Part shown: one piece after another, positions 34,323 to 43,029 of the stretch
Numbering within the stretch: the stretch's first letter is position 1
Layout: the number at the start of each line of letters is the position of its first letter
NCBI RefSeq assembly: GCF_000566685.1
Contig: NZ_AZQN01000004.1
Coordinates: 62,001 to 126,000, forward strand
Origin: Dyadobacter tibetensis Y620-1
Lineage (GTDB): Bacteria > Bacteroidota > Bacteroidia > Cytophagales > Spirosomataceae
Length of the DNA stretch: 64,000 nt
Direction: 5' to 3'
Position numbers and translations under genes: made by a program
The notes under the pieces: generated by a model
Databases searched by the model: none
The model's input: only the letters and a program-made list of their open reading frames with translations
Told to the model about the DNA's origin: nothing

Positions 34323-34448
34323 CTACAGAGAACAATAGCATTTCTCCAGATTTATTGGCAAAAAAATAAGTACATGGCTATTCCCCAGGCAAACAATAAT
34401 ACTAATAACCAAGGCGTTAGCATTCCTGCTTCCCATTTTACGCCTCAA
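34323..34448 (-). pseudogene. Remnant of a duplicated alpha/beta hydrolase gene (5' end only)
   Basis: On the minus strand this segment reads from a degenerate start (TTG where the intact gene has ATG): RRKMGSRNANALVISIIVCL, then GNSHVLIFLPINLEKCYCSL and a stop. It aligns with the first 40 residues of the intact hydrolase at 33245-34225, which read MWRKTGNRIAKSLIISIIIY and then LVISHVLIFWPINLEK. Identity continues at the nucleotide level over about 100 bp. No catalytic part survives. Confidence 0.75.
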
Positions 34449-34566
34449 TTAGTTCCTTATTTCCGCAAACGAGTCGGGTCCGTATTGTACTGACGGCACA
34501 GACCAGGCTACCAAACTTGGTCTGTCTATCAGTGTAAGGAAATCCCAACTAACTGGGGAATAGTAG

Positions 34567-36099
34567 CTATTTAACCCAAAACGGCCCCAGAGGGAGATTG
34601 TCGCTGTTAAATAGTCTGAGGGCAGGTTGAGGAAATGCCGACCATCCATATCTGATATGTTCTGGATTCATGACTGAACTGTTCAGTAAAATGGTATGAG
34701 AGTCCAAAAATTTGGCATTGGCCCGATGGAAAATACTATCCCGTCCGGCCACTTCAAAACCAGGGATCTCACCCTCCACAGGAAGGAAACCTGTACCGCA
34801 TTCTGTAAAGGAAAGGACTAATCCCTGCCCGTTATCCGTCCACTTTTGCAGCTCTGGAAAGCCTAAAAGTTCCTTAAAGCCATAGACTTCTTTTAAAGCA
34901 AGCCGAGTCGCTCGTTCTCCGATAGGCTGTTTGTCTTTGGGATGAATCTCCTTCTCTTCACCCAAATCGATGGTAACAACCATTTGAGTATTATTAAGTT
35001 CAGCCTGCGTGCGTCTCTGTAGCTCTCTGAAAGCGGGCCAGTTCTCATTATTGAACCTGGGTAATTGAATGAAGATAAATGGAAAGTCTCCAATCTCAAA
35101 ATACTTACGCCACTCCTCGATCATGGAGGGGAAAAGTGTCGATGCGGATGAGACCAGAGCAGGACTGTCTGTATCCGACTCTCCCTGATACCAGAGAACC
35201 CCGCGAAACGGCATCGGTTTAAGCGGGGCAATACCAGCCTCAAAAAGAAAACCCGGCTCAGCCATCCAGCGGTATTTCATCTTACCTGGGAAATAAGGCT
35301 CACCAGGCTTAAGTACATGCTGAAATGCATCCCGTGCCCGCTCACGGTGGGCGAGCTTGACCGATTCGTTACCCAGCCAATCTTTTTGGAAAAGTGAAGC
35401 AGTAGCAGGATTGGCCATCAAGGCTACTGGAGGCATCCAGTTATTCATGGCCGAACCCCCTAAGGCTACCTGAATAATACCTATGGGCACATTTAATTTT
35501 TGAAACAATCGATCAGCAAAAAGCCAAGCTACCGCCGAAGACCTGGAAGCAGTAGCGACCGAACTAGGCTCCCACGCTGCGTGAAAGAACTCTTGTGGAT
35601 TACATCTCTCCAATTCCTTTTCCGTGTAACCCTCCTTTGCAACCAGGCGAATGGCAGTTTGGGTGTATAAGCGCAGATTAGGGTTGGGAAGTTGATCCAC
35701 AACAGTCTTGTAAGTCTGCATATTTTTCAATGGGAAATGCATATTAGACTGACCTGAGCATAACCACACTTCCCCAATCAAAATATCCTCCAGTCGAAGG
35801 TCGTTTACCGTTAATGAAAGAGGACTGAAAGATGCCTTGCGGGAAGGAAATTCTACCTTCCATTTACCCCGTCTATCTGTTTTGACCAATATCTTCTCCT
35901 GCCCTAGCTGAACATGAATTGGAGTGCCCGCCTCTGCTTCTCCCCAAATATTAATGGGCTTATCTTGCTGAAGAACCATATGCGACCCAAAAACAGGGGC
36001 TAATCTCACCAGCCCATTGGTGCTAACTGATTGGCTATTACCCTCAAAGGGGAGAATGAGCAACGGAATCAAAAAAAAGTATCTAAAAAATAAGTTCAT
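34567..36099 (-). CDS. Sialate O-acetylesterase (SGNH/GDSL-type), exported
   Basis: This 510-residue protein removes O-acetyl groups from sialic acids or, in many Bacteroidota, from plant polysaccharide side chains (family inference). It has a signal peptide (about 1-23), a jelly-roll-like N-terminal part, and the DUF303/SASA catalytic domain with Ser in the CSGQSNM motif (about residues 115-121) and VLWYQGESD further on. The ATG at 36099 is preferred; a TTG adds one residue. No sialidase or polysaccharide lyase is adjacent. Confidence 0.9.
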   Translation of the reverse strand: MNLFFRYFFLIPLLILPFEGNSQSVSTNGLVRLAPVFGSHMVLQQDKPINIWGEAEAGTPIHVQLGQEKILVKTDRRGKWKVEFPSRKASFSPLSLTVNDLRLEDILIGEVWLCSGQSNMHFPLKNMQTYKTVVDQLPNPNLRLYTQTAIRLVAKEGYTEKELERCNPQEFFHAAWEPSSVATASRSSAVAWLFADRLFQKLNVPIGIIQVALGGSAMNNWMPPVALMANPATASLFQKDWLGNESVKLAHRERARDAFQHVLKPGEPYFPGKMKYRWMAEPGFLFEAGIAPLKPMPFRGVLWYQGESDTDSPALVSSASTLFPSMIEEWRKYFEIGDFPFIFIQLPRFNNENWPAFRELQRRTQAELNNTQMVVTIDLGEEKEIHPKDKQPIGERATRLALKEVYGFKELLGFPELQKWTDNGQGLVLSFTECGTGFLPVEGEIPGFEVAGRDSIFHRANAKFLDSHTILLNSSVMNPEHIRYGWSAFPQPALRLFNSDNLPLGPFWVK

Positions 36100-36460
36100 C
36101 AAAAGGTTTATTGTTTACTAGTCGTTATCTCAATTGGATTTAGAAGTATATTTTCCTCCTACGTTTTTAAAAAGTCAGTCATTGGGTATATTTCGCTTTC
36201 CTACCTAAATCATTTAAAAAGAAGGACGACTTCCGATGGCAAAACTAATATAATTCAGGATAACGTCTATTATTAAAAGTAGTGGGTACAAAAACATGAC
36301 TAAGGCTTTCCTCTTCCTTATCCAACACGATGATACCAACCCGGTTTGGAATGCCAAGTCATTTTAAACTCTGGTATATAAACCTCACATATTCCCCTGT
36401 AAAAGAACAGCAGATCGGGATTAAATCGACAAAGAATATTCAATTCTCAAACCATATGCC
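36100..36460. other. Intergenic region between divergent esterase and reductase genes
   Basis: No gene was recognised in 361 bp. It must hold the divergent promoters. A 23-codon plus-strand frame starting ATG at about 36296 is probably fortuitous. Confidence 0.4.
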
Positions 36461-37084
36461 ATGACTAAAATCATTTTTGACAGCGGAATATCACTAGACG
36501 GATTTTTCGCAGGAGACCATAGAAGTCCCCATAACCCGATGGGTGGTGTGTCGGGACTAATTCATTCCTGGATGTTTAATCAGAAAGCCTTTTGGGAATA
36601 TTTAGGTTATGAGGGAGGCAAGGAAGATGGGCAGGACGGGAGACTGATTAGGGAGACAATCGACAGGACCGGTTCGTTTATAATGGGCAAACGCATGTTT
36701 GAGGAAGGCGAAGTAAGTTGGCCCAATGACCTGTATAAAGCAGATGTGTATGTTTTAACTCACGAAAAGCGAGACCCATGGGTTCAAGATGGCACCACTA
36801 CTTTTTACTTTATAAATGACGGAATAGACAGCGCACTGGAAAAGGCAAAACAATCTGCAAAGGGAAAGGATGTTAGAGTTCAAGGGGGAGCAAATACCAT
36901 TCAGCAATTTCTCAATGCAGGACTTGTTGATGAATTCTTTATCCATATAACGCCGGTATTTCTGGGTAGTGGAATCCGATTATTTGACGGAATAAATAAA
37001 GACCTGTACGATCTGACAATTGCAGAGGTGATACCATCCGAACTGACCACACATTTGAAATACAAATTGACTAGAAAGTATTGA
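36461..37084 (+). CDS. Dihydrofolate reductase family protein (RibD C-terminal-like)
   Basis: This 207-residue protein belongs to the RibD C-terminal/DHFR-like family of NADPH-dependent reductases. It shows KIIFDSGISLDGFFAGD at the start, SFIMGKRMFEEGE, and the conserved glycine motif VRVQGGANTIQQFLNAGLVDEFFIHITPVFLGSGIRLF near the C-terminus. The family is broad and the substrate is unknown. It is a monocistronic gene by position. Confidence 0.88.
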   Translation: MTKIIFDSGISLDGFFAGDHRSPHNPMGGVSGLIHSWMFNQKAFWEYLGYEGGKEDGQDGRLIRETIDRTGSFIMGKRMFEEGEVSWPNDLYKADVYVLTHEKRDPWVQDGTTTFYFINDGIDSALEKAKQSAKGKDVRVQGGANTIQQFLNAGLVDEFFIHITPVFLGSGIRLFDGINKDLYDLTIAEVIPSELTTHLKYKLTRKY

Positions 37085-37438
37085 GCTGAAAATATATCAT
37101 TATCCGAAGAAGAATACCATCGGCTTAGGGGAAAAGTCGGCGCGAAACAACATTGCCTTTTATTCGTATTTGCATTCCCTTCAGTTCTCTAAAGGGCACG
37201 GTTGGCTGCATGCTCTGTATCCACGGTCCAGCTTCTAAGATGATGCTGATATACAATTAAAATTCATTAATATATCCTCCAACCCTAACTACCCATTTAC
37301 GTAAAGTATATTTTACTACACATACAAGTCTTTTGAATTTTATAACATATATAATTTTGTGATATTAATTTTGAAGTTAGGAGCATTCACTATATATTTC
37401 GAAACATAACACATATCATTTCACAAACACATCGCTGC
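37085..37438. other. Intergenic region upstream of the M16 peptidase gene
   Basis: No gene was seen in about 350 bp. The right end is AT-rich and holds a candidate promoter at 37331-37359. Confidence 0.4.
37331..37359 (+). promoter_or_regulatory. Candidate promoter of the M16 peptidase gene
   Basis: A TTTTG element and a TAATTTTG -7 box (TAnnTTTG match) are separated by 16 bases, slightly less than the usual 17-23. The ATG lies 79 bp downstream of the -7 box. Confidence 0.4.
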
Positions 37439-40249
37439 ATGAGAAAGCCTTTAATAGGATTTTATGTATTGCTTTTAGGATTCATGACGCCTCAGCTAAG
37501 TTTGGCACAGGATCTAAGCAAGCAAAATATTCCCTTAGACCCTTCGGTCAAGATGGGAAAATTGAAAAATGGCCTGACTTATTATATCCGCCAGAATAAG
37601 GAACCAGAAAAAAGAGCCGAACTTCGCCTGGTGATCAAAGCTGGGTCGATTCTGGAAACGGAGGAGCAGCAAGGACTGGCTCATTTTATGGAGCATATGA
37701 ACTTCAATGGAACCAAGAATTTCCCCAAGAATGAATTGGTTAACTTTTTGCAAAAAACAGGGGTACGCTTTGGTGCAGATTTGAATGCATATACGAGTTT
37801 CGATGAAACCGTTTATATGTTACCGATCCCTACCGATTCGGCAGGACTCCTTGAAAAGGGCCTCCAGGTTTTGGAAGACTGGTCACACGACGCGCTACTA
37901 GAGGATAGCGAGATAGAAAAAGAACGAGGTGTGGTCCTGGAGGAGTCGCGTTTAGGTCGTGGAGCGCAACAACGTATGCGCGATCAGTACCTGACACAAA
38001 TTTTGAATAATTCCCGTTATGCAGAACGTCTACCTATTGGTAAAGATGAGATTTTAAAAAACTTCAAGCCGGCTACTCTTAAATCTTTCTACACCGACTG
38101 GTACCGTCCAGACCTAATGGCGGTGATTGCGGTAGGTGATTTTGATGCGGCAGAGGTAGAAAGAATCATAAAGGATAAATTCGGTTCGATTCCTGCGCCC
38201 AAGCAGGCAAAGGCTCGTACGAAATATGAGGTGAAGCTGGATGGAAAAAACAATGTGGCTGTTGTGACAGATCCAGAATTCCCCCAATATGTTGTGCAGA
38301 TGATCTACAAGCTTCCCGGCCAGCAAGAGAAGACCCTTAAGGATGTGAAGGATCATATTGCTCAGGGCCTTTATAATGCGATGATCGGCCAACGTATTCA
38401 GGAACTTACTCAAAAACCCAATCCTCCCTTTCTATTTGCCAATAGTTCGTATGGCGACTTTTTGGGTGGCTTAGACGCCTACACCTCTGTGGCGCTAGCC
38501 AAAGATGCGGCTGGACTAGAGCCTGCTATGGTCGCGCTGGTTACCGAAAATATGCGTGCTCAGAAATTTGGGTTTACGGAAGCTGAATTCCAGAGAGCCA
38601 AAAGTGATTTTAGCACCAATGTGGAACGTCAGCTCAAGGAAAAGGATAAAACAAGATCCTCCAGTCATGTTCAGGAGTATATCAATCACTTCCTTCATGA
38701 GGACGCGTTTATGGGAGCGGAAGCTTATTCCGATTTTGTTCAAAAACATTTGGGCTCAGTGAGTTTGTCTGAAGTGAATGCTCTCGCTAAAAAGTATATC
38801 AGTAACACCAATCGGTCCATCGTAGTTATGGCCCCGGAGCAGGGCAAAGACAAACTTCCAAGCGCAGAGCAGATCGAGTCAATAGTTGCCACTGTGGGCA
38901 AAGATGTAGTGGCCTATGTGGACGATGCCCTGGACGCTCCCCTACTTCCTAATGAACCTACCCCCGGAAAAATTGTAAAAGAGTCGGTGATTTCTAAGGC
39001 TAAAATCACCCAACTCGTACTCTCCAATGGGGTTACGGTTCTATTGAAGCCAACAGAGTTTAAGAACGATGAGATCCTGATCAAAGCTACCGGCAAGGGA
39101 GGATACTCTCTTTTCCCAAAAGATAGAGAAACGGGTATGTTTACCAGCTATCTGGTACAGTCTGGTGGCGTAGGCCCCTATAACCAAACCCAACTGCAAA
39201 AATACCTGGCGGGAAAAACGGTAAATGCAGGACCCTATTTAAGCGAGCTCAGTGAAGGAATCAACAGCAACACGAACCCTAAAGACTTGGAGACCAGCCT
39301 AAAATTGATCCATGCTTATTTCACCGAACCCCGCAAAGATGCGGCCGTGGTAGAGGGAATTCTGAGCAATCAGAAGGCATATCTGGAAAACATGCAAAAG
39401 ACTCTCACACCTGAGAAAATATTTTCAGATTCCTTAAACGCTGTAGTTACCAGCCATGACCCTCGACGTGAGCCCCTAAAGCCTAATGATATCGACAAGA
39501 TAGATTTGGAGAAAGCATTGGGAATTTATAACGACCGTTTTTCCGATGCTTCCGATTTCGTGTTTACCATGGTTGGAGCTTTTAAAATCGATTCGATAAA
39601 ACCACTGCTGGAAAAATATCTAGGTAGCCTTCCATCCACTGAACGTGATGATACATTTGACCATCCCAATATTTTTCCCCCAAGTGGCCGCATTATTAAA
39701 ACAGTATATAAAGGTCTTGAGCCAAAAAGTAGGGTAGCAATGATTTTCAGCGGCACTTACGACTATAGCCCAGAAAATAACGTCCAGCTGGAGGCGTTAC
39801 AGGAAGCCCTTCAAATCAAGCTGATTGAGTCTCTACGTGAAGAGGAGAGCGGTGTTTACGGGGTTGGTGTTTCTCAAAATACCGATAAACTTCCTTCCGG
39901 TCACTATCGTATTTCAGTACAATTTGGCTGCGGCCCCGAAAACGTTGATAAGCTAATCAAGAGAACCCTTGCGGAGATAGATAAAATCAAAGAGAAAGGA
40001 GCCGATCCCCAGGACATTGAGAAGTTTACGGCGGAAACCAAGCGAAAACTGGAAGTAGCCAGCAAAACCAATGGATTCTGGATCAACTATATCGATAAAA
40101 ATGTGTTTATCGGTGATGATCTCGATGAGCTATATCGCCAGGATGAGTTACTGGGTTCAGTATCCGTTAAAAGCACTCAGGAAGCTGCCAAAAAATACTT
40201 TAACGATCAAAATTATATCCAGATGGTTTTGATGCCGGAAAAGAAATAA
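37439..40249 (+). CDS. M16 family zinc metallopeptidase, exported
   Basis: This 936-residue protein has a signal peptide (about 1-24, ending SLAQ) and two M16 halves. The N-terminal half carries the inverted zinc motif His82-Phe-Met-Glu-His86 and a downstream glutamate near residue 160 (EKERGVVLEE). The C-terminal half, from about residue 520, lacks the zinc motif and would form the inactive partner of the clamshell, as in pitrilysin and processing peptidases. It is probably periplasmic and degrades peptides or signal fragments. It ends at a strong bidirectional terminator. Confidence 0.93.
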   Translation: MRKPLIGFYVLLLGFMTPQLSLAQDLSKQNIPLDPSVKMGKLKNGLTYYIRQNKEPEKRAELRLVIKAGSILETEEQQGLAHFMEHMNFNGTKNFPKNELVNFLQKTGVRFGADLNAYTSFDETVYMLPIPTDSAGLLEKGLQVLEDWSHDALLEDSEIEKERGVVLEESRLGRGAQQRMRDQYLTQILNNSRYAERLPIGKDEILKNFKPATLKSFYTDWYRPDLMAVIAVGDFDAAEVERIIKDKFGSIPAPKQAKARTKYEVKLDGKNNVAVVTDPEFPQYVVQMIYKLPGQQEKTLKDVKDHIAQGLYNAMIGQRIQELTQKPNPPFLFANSSYGDFLGGLDAYTSVALAKDAAGLEPAMVALVTENMRAQKFGFTEAEFQRAKSDFSTNVERQLKEKDKTRSSSHVQEYINHFLHEDAFMGAEAYSDFVQKHLGSVSLSEVNALAKKYISNTNRSIVVMAPEQGKDKLPSAEQIESIVATVGKDVVAYVDDALDAPLLPNEPTPGKIVKESVISKAKITQLVLSNGVTVLLKPTEFKNDEILIKATGKGGYSLFPKDRETGMFTSYLVQSGGVGPYNQTQLQKYLAGKTVNAGPYLSELSEGINSNTNPKDLETSLKLIHAYFTEPRKDAAVVEGILSNQKAYLENMQKTLTPEKIFSDSLNAVVTSHDPRREPLKPNDIDKIDLEKALGIYNDRFSDASDFVFTMVGAFKIDSIKPLLEKYLGSLPSTERDDTFDHPNIFPPSGRIIKTVYKGLEPKSRVAMIFSGTYDYSPENNVQLEALQEALQIKLIESLREEESGVYGVGVSQNTDKLPSGHYRISVQFGCGPENVDKLIKRTLAEIDKIKEKGADPQDIEKFTAETKRKLEVASKTNGFWINYIDKNVFIGDDLDELYRQDELLGSVSVKSTQEAAKKYFNDQNYIQMVLMPEKK

Positions 40250-40270
40250 ACAGAAAAGTCACATTATATA

Positions 40271-40309
40271 AGCATTAAAAGCCTCCTAATCAGGAGGCTT
40301 TTAATGCTT
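40271..40309. terminator. Bidirectional terminator between M16 peptidase and FKBP genes
   Basis: The perfect inverted repeat AGCATTAAAAGCCTCC / GGAGGCTTTTAATGCT, with a six-base loop, lies between the converging genes and overlaps the FKBP stop region by two bases. Confidence 0.9.
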
Positions 40310-41210
40310 AATCTACCCTGGTGATATGCATTATCAAAGGTGTATAGGGAGGAATATTCTGATGTCCATTCCTTCCATATGCCAACTCAGAGGGAACGAC
40401 AGCCCTTATTTCTCGACGGTCATGGAGATGTATAGCCACTCGTTCAAACCCACTCTTGGGCCGTAATTGACCACTGATTTTATAAGGCATATAGGCCAAC
40501 CTTTGGTCATAAATGCCTTCTTTTCGTGCCAGGTCTTCTTTATTAGTTTCAAACAAACGTCCATCCAAAGAACTGATGGTATAGTAAACGGTATAAGCAA
40601 CTTTCTCTTCCGTCTCTAACCGCTCTGCACTTCCGGCAGAAAAGTAAATCCCGGATTCTGACGATAGATACTCCTTTCCCTGGCTCTTTATATAAGCTTC
40701 AATTTTAGATTTTTCCGAACTTTTTGATTGTTCTATATCCTGATTCTTAAGGGACTCTATGGCAACATTCAGAAGACTATCACTTAGATCGCCTCGGGTG
40801 ATTACCTGGTTCACTTTCAGATGGTAGGTCAACAGACTGCCTGGCTCTGCCTGATGTTCCGATAGCTTGCCATGCTTCACCAGGGAGTCCACGGGGATAA
40901 CTATACGTGCGCTATCCCCTTCCCCTAAACGGCCCAATATCTCATTAATATCTCCCTTAAAATAGGGACGAACCCTGAAAAGTAAAACCGGCCGGGCGTC
41001 GAAACCATAGGTTGATGAAAGAACCCGCTCTGCCTCATCAGTCAATCGATAAGAAAGTGATAAGAAATCATACTCTTGAATCAAGGGCTTTCCTTCAGAG
41101 GTAAGAACCTCATAAGCTGTATTCCCTACCACCCCCTTCCGATCAGGAGAACAGCTAGAAAATAGCATGTGGAATAATATGAAACAAAGATAGACGGATT
41201 GAAATTTCAT
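40308..41210 (-). CDS. FKBP-type peptidyl-prolyl cis-trans isomerase lipoprotein
   Basis: This 300-residue protein has a lipoprotein signal (FHMLFSSC, Cys20). Its C-terminal FKBP domain (about 190-300) ends in the typical GFERVAIHLHDRREIRAVVPSELAYG, GHQNIPPYTPLIMHITRVD. The middle part may be a diverged second FKBP-like domain (YDFLSLSYRLTDEAERVLSS). It should catalyse prolyl isomerisation of exported proteins in the periplasm. It lies nine bases downstream of the metallophosphoesterase gene on the minus strand, so the two may be co-transcribed. Confidence 0.88.
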   Translation of the reverse strand: MKFQSVYLCFILFHMLFSSCSPDRKGVVGNTAYEVLTSEGKPLIQEYDFLSLSYRLTDEAERVLSSTYGFDARPVLLFRVRPYFKGDINEILGRLGEGDSARIVIPVDSLVKHGKLSEHQAEPGSLLTYHLKVNQVITRGDLSDSLLNVAIESLKNQDIEQSKSSEKSKIEAYIKSQGKEYLSSESGIYFSAGSAERLETEEKVAYTVYYTISSLDGRLFETNKEDLARKEGIYDQRLAYMPYKISGQLRPKSGFERVAIHLHDRREIRAVVPSELAYGRNGHQNIPPYTPLIMHITRVD

Positions 41211-41219
41211 ATCGCTTAC

Positions 41220-42353
41220 TTAGTAATACAGGGAGGTTGAGAAATCACTGTCGGCATCTTCTTCCAATATGTTCTGTCCTGGTCTGGGAGCGAAGGTCCG
41301 GATGCTTAAAGTTTGCTGCGTTTTGTTGAACTTCATAAGCCTCATATAGCCGTTACCTCCATTTCTATCAACCGTGCCGCCATAAGGGGCATTTTGCCTG
41401 GACTGATAGTCGGCGAGATACGATTTGATAATATGACCATTATAATTGTCCCTTCTGAACCCTTCGCCTGAAATATGGCCACTCAGCATCAGGAAAACGT
41501 TATTATGATGCTTCATACGATCATAAATTACGTCACCCTGATTGGTGAAAGCACTGGCCACATTATTATTCCCCTGACCGGGAATAATATCACTATTACT
41601 TCCAGCTGGCTTATTCAATATACTATGACTCACAATGATCGCTTTTCTGCTGGAATAGGTATTCAGGATACCATCTGCCCAGTTCATCACGGACGATTCA
41701 ATACTGGCACTATATTCTGCCGAACCCGGGGAGTTAAACTCTATATATAACACGATATAGTCTACCCCATTGGCGCTGAATAGATCGTAATGATTATCGC
41801 TGTTATTCGAACTTCCATACGCACCTCCATACCATGGATTTTTCGACATATGATCTCTTCCAAAATAAACACCGTACCCATTATTCGTACCGGGCGATCC
41901 AGGATTTCCATAAGGAGTCTGGTCATGATTTCCTACAGCAACTCCAAAAGGAATCTGGTCCTGCTCTAACTTATACAGTTCCGTTTTAGCACGGGTCCAC
42001 TCAATAGAATTAGCATCGTCACCATGATCGACTACATCTCCTAAATGAACCACATAAGCAATTTTGGAACTAACCTTGTTGGCTCTTATCCAAGCGATCT
42101 GATCTTCGAACATGGCCATGGTCCCCCCGTGTTTCAATGCAGTGTAATACTGTGTATCGGGGATTACCACGATTTGGGCGAATTCATCAGCTGCGGCTGC
42201 ATTAGACGCTTGCGCTTCGCTTTCCGCCCCCTGTCGCGACACAACAGATTGCTGGCAGCCCATATTGAGCATGGAGACGCATAATCCACAAGTCACAACG
42301 AGCCGAAGTTTTTTACTGCTCATATGTTGAAGCATAAATTGGTTGATTTTCAT
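41220..42353 (-). CDS. Calcineurin-like metallophosphoesterase, probable lipoprotein
   Basis: This 377-residue protein has the metal-site motifs of calcineurin-like phosphoesterases in order: VVIPDTQYY, HLGDVVDHGDD, VGNHDQ, VSHSIL and LSGHISGEG. The N-terminus (RLVVTCGLCVSMLNMGC) looks like a lipoprotein signal with Cys33, after a longer than usual n-region. It probably hydrolyses phosphodiesters or phosphomonoesters outside the cytoplasm. Its substrate is unknown. FKBP follows nine bases downstream. Confidence 0.87.
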   Translation of the reverse strand: MKINQFMLQHMSSKKLRLVVTCGLCVSMLNMGCQQSVVSRQGAESEAQASNAAAADEFAQIVVIPDTQYYTALKHGGTMAMFEDQIAWIRANKVSSKIAYVVHLGDVVDHGDDANSIEWTRAKTELYKLEQDQIPFGVAVGNHDQTPYGNPGSPGTNNGYGVYFGRDHMSKNPWYGGAYGSSNNSDNHYDLFSANGVDYIVLYIEFNSPGSAEYSASIESSVMNWADGILNTYSSRKAIIVSHSILNKPAGSNSDIIPGQGNNNVASAFTNQGDVIYDRMKHHNNVFLMLSGHISGEGFRRDNYNGHIIKSYLADYQSRQNAPYGGTVDRNGGNGYMRLMKFNKTQQTLSIRTFAPRPGQNILEEDADSDFSTSLYY

Positions 42354-42432
42354 ATCAGATAGATTTAATTAAGAGGCAGATGAAACACGACTCCACCGAT
42401 GCAGCCGCGACGCTTCATAAAATAATACTGCT

Positions 42433-43029
42433 TTACCCTTTACTATTGAGTTTATGTAAGGACATGAGCCCTTCTGAGTCAAACGAAATTAAAGTGAGCG
42501 AGGAATTTTCCTGAACCAACTGGCGGTAATTGCGCAGGGGCATCCCTAATTTATGGGCGAGAAATAGCCGATTGACTCCATTATGAGCCACCACCATGAT
42601 ATTACCCTCCGAGTATTTACTTTGTATATCTTCAAAAAAATTACCTACTCTTTCCACTACCATCTGGGCAGTTTCACCGGTTCCACCTGCCTGGGTCACT
42701 GAAGGATCCTTATTCCATTGCTCCCAAAGCGAAGGAGACTCCGCCACAAATTCATCCCGGGTTTTGCCCTCCCAAAGCCCAAAATCCACTTCGATCAGTC
42801 TTTCGTCGGTCGTCACTTCCTTCCCACTCGCGGTTTGGGCGGTGATGTAGGCACGTTGCAGCGGAGATGAATATACAGCGTCGAAGGTAGTATCCCGAAG
42901 TTGAGCCTTTACCATCAACGCTTGCTGAAGTCCTTTCGGAGTCAAGGCAGCATCAGTACGTCCACAGTACCGGTTGCCATCGGCATTATAAGTCGTTTCT
43001 CCGTGACGGAGCAAATATATATTAAGCAT
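42433..43029 (-). CDS. Histidine phosphatase (phosphoglycerate mutase-like)
   Basis: This 198-residue protein has the RHG motif at residues 8-10 (LLRHGETTYNADGNRYCGRTDAALTPKG) and a second histidine in MVVAHNGVNRLFL. It fits the cobalamin-type phosphatase or broad sugar-phosphatase subgroup rather than glycolytic mutase. It overlaps the stop of the FGGY kinase upstream by 8 bp, so it is the last gene of the kinase unit and probably acts on a phosphate ester of the same pathway. Confidence 0.87.
   Translation of the reverse strand: MLNIYLLRHGETTYNADGNRYCGRTDAALTPKGLQQALMVKAQLRDTTFDAVYSSPLQRAYITAQTASGKEVTTDERLIEVDFGLWEGKTRDEFVAESPSLWEQWNKDPSVTQAGGTGETAQMVVERVGNFFEDIQSKYSEGNIMVVAHNGVNRLFLAHKLGMPLRNYRQLVQENSSLTLISFDSEGLMSLHKLNSKG

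Noticed and set aside
42433..43029. Glycolytic 2,3-bisphosphoglycerate-dependent mutase
   Set aside because: At 198 residues it lacks the extra segments of the mutase and fits the general phosphatase subgroup.
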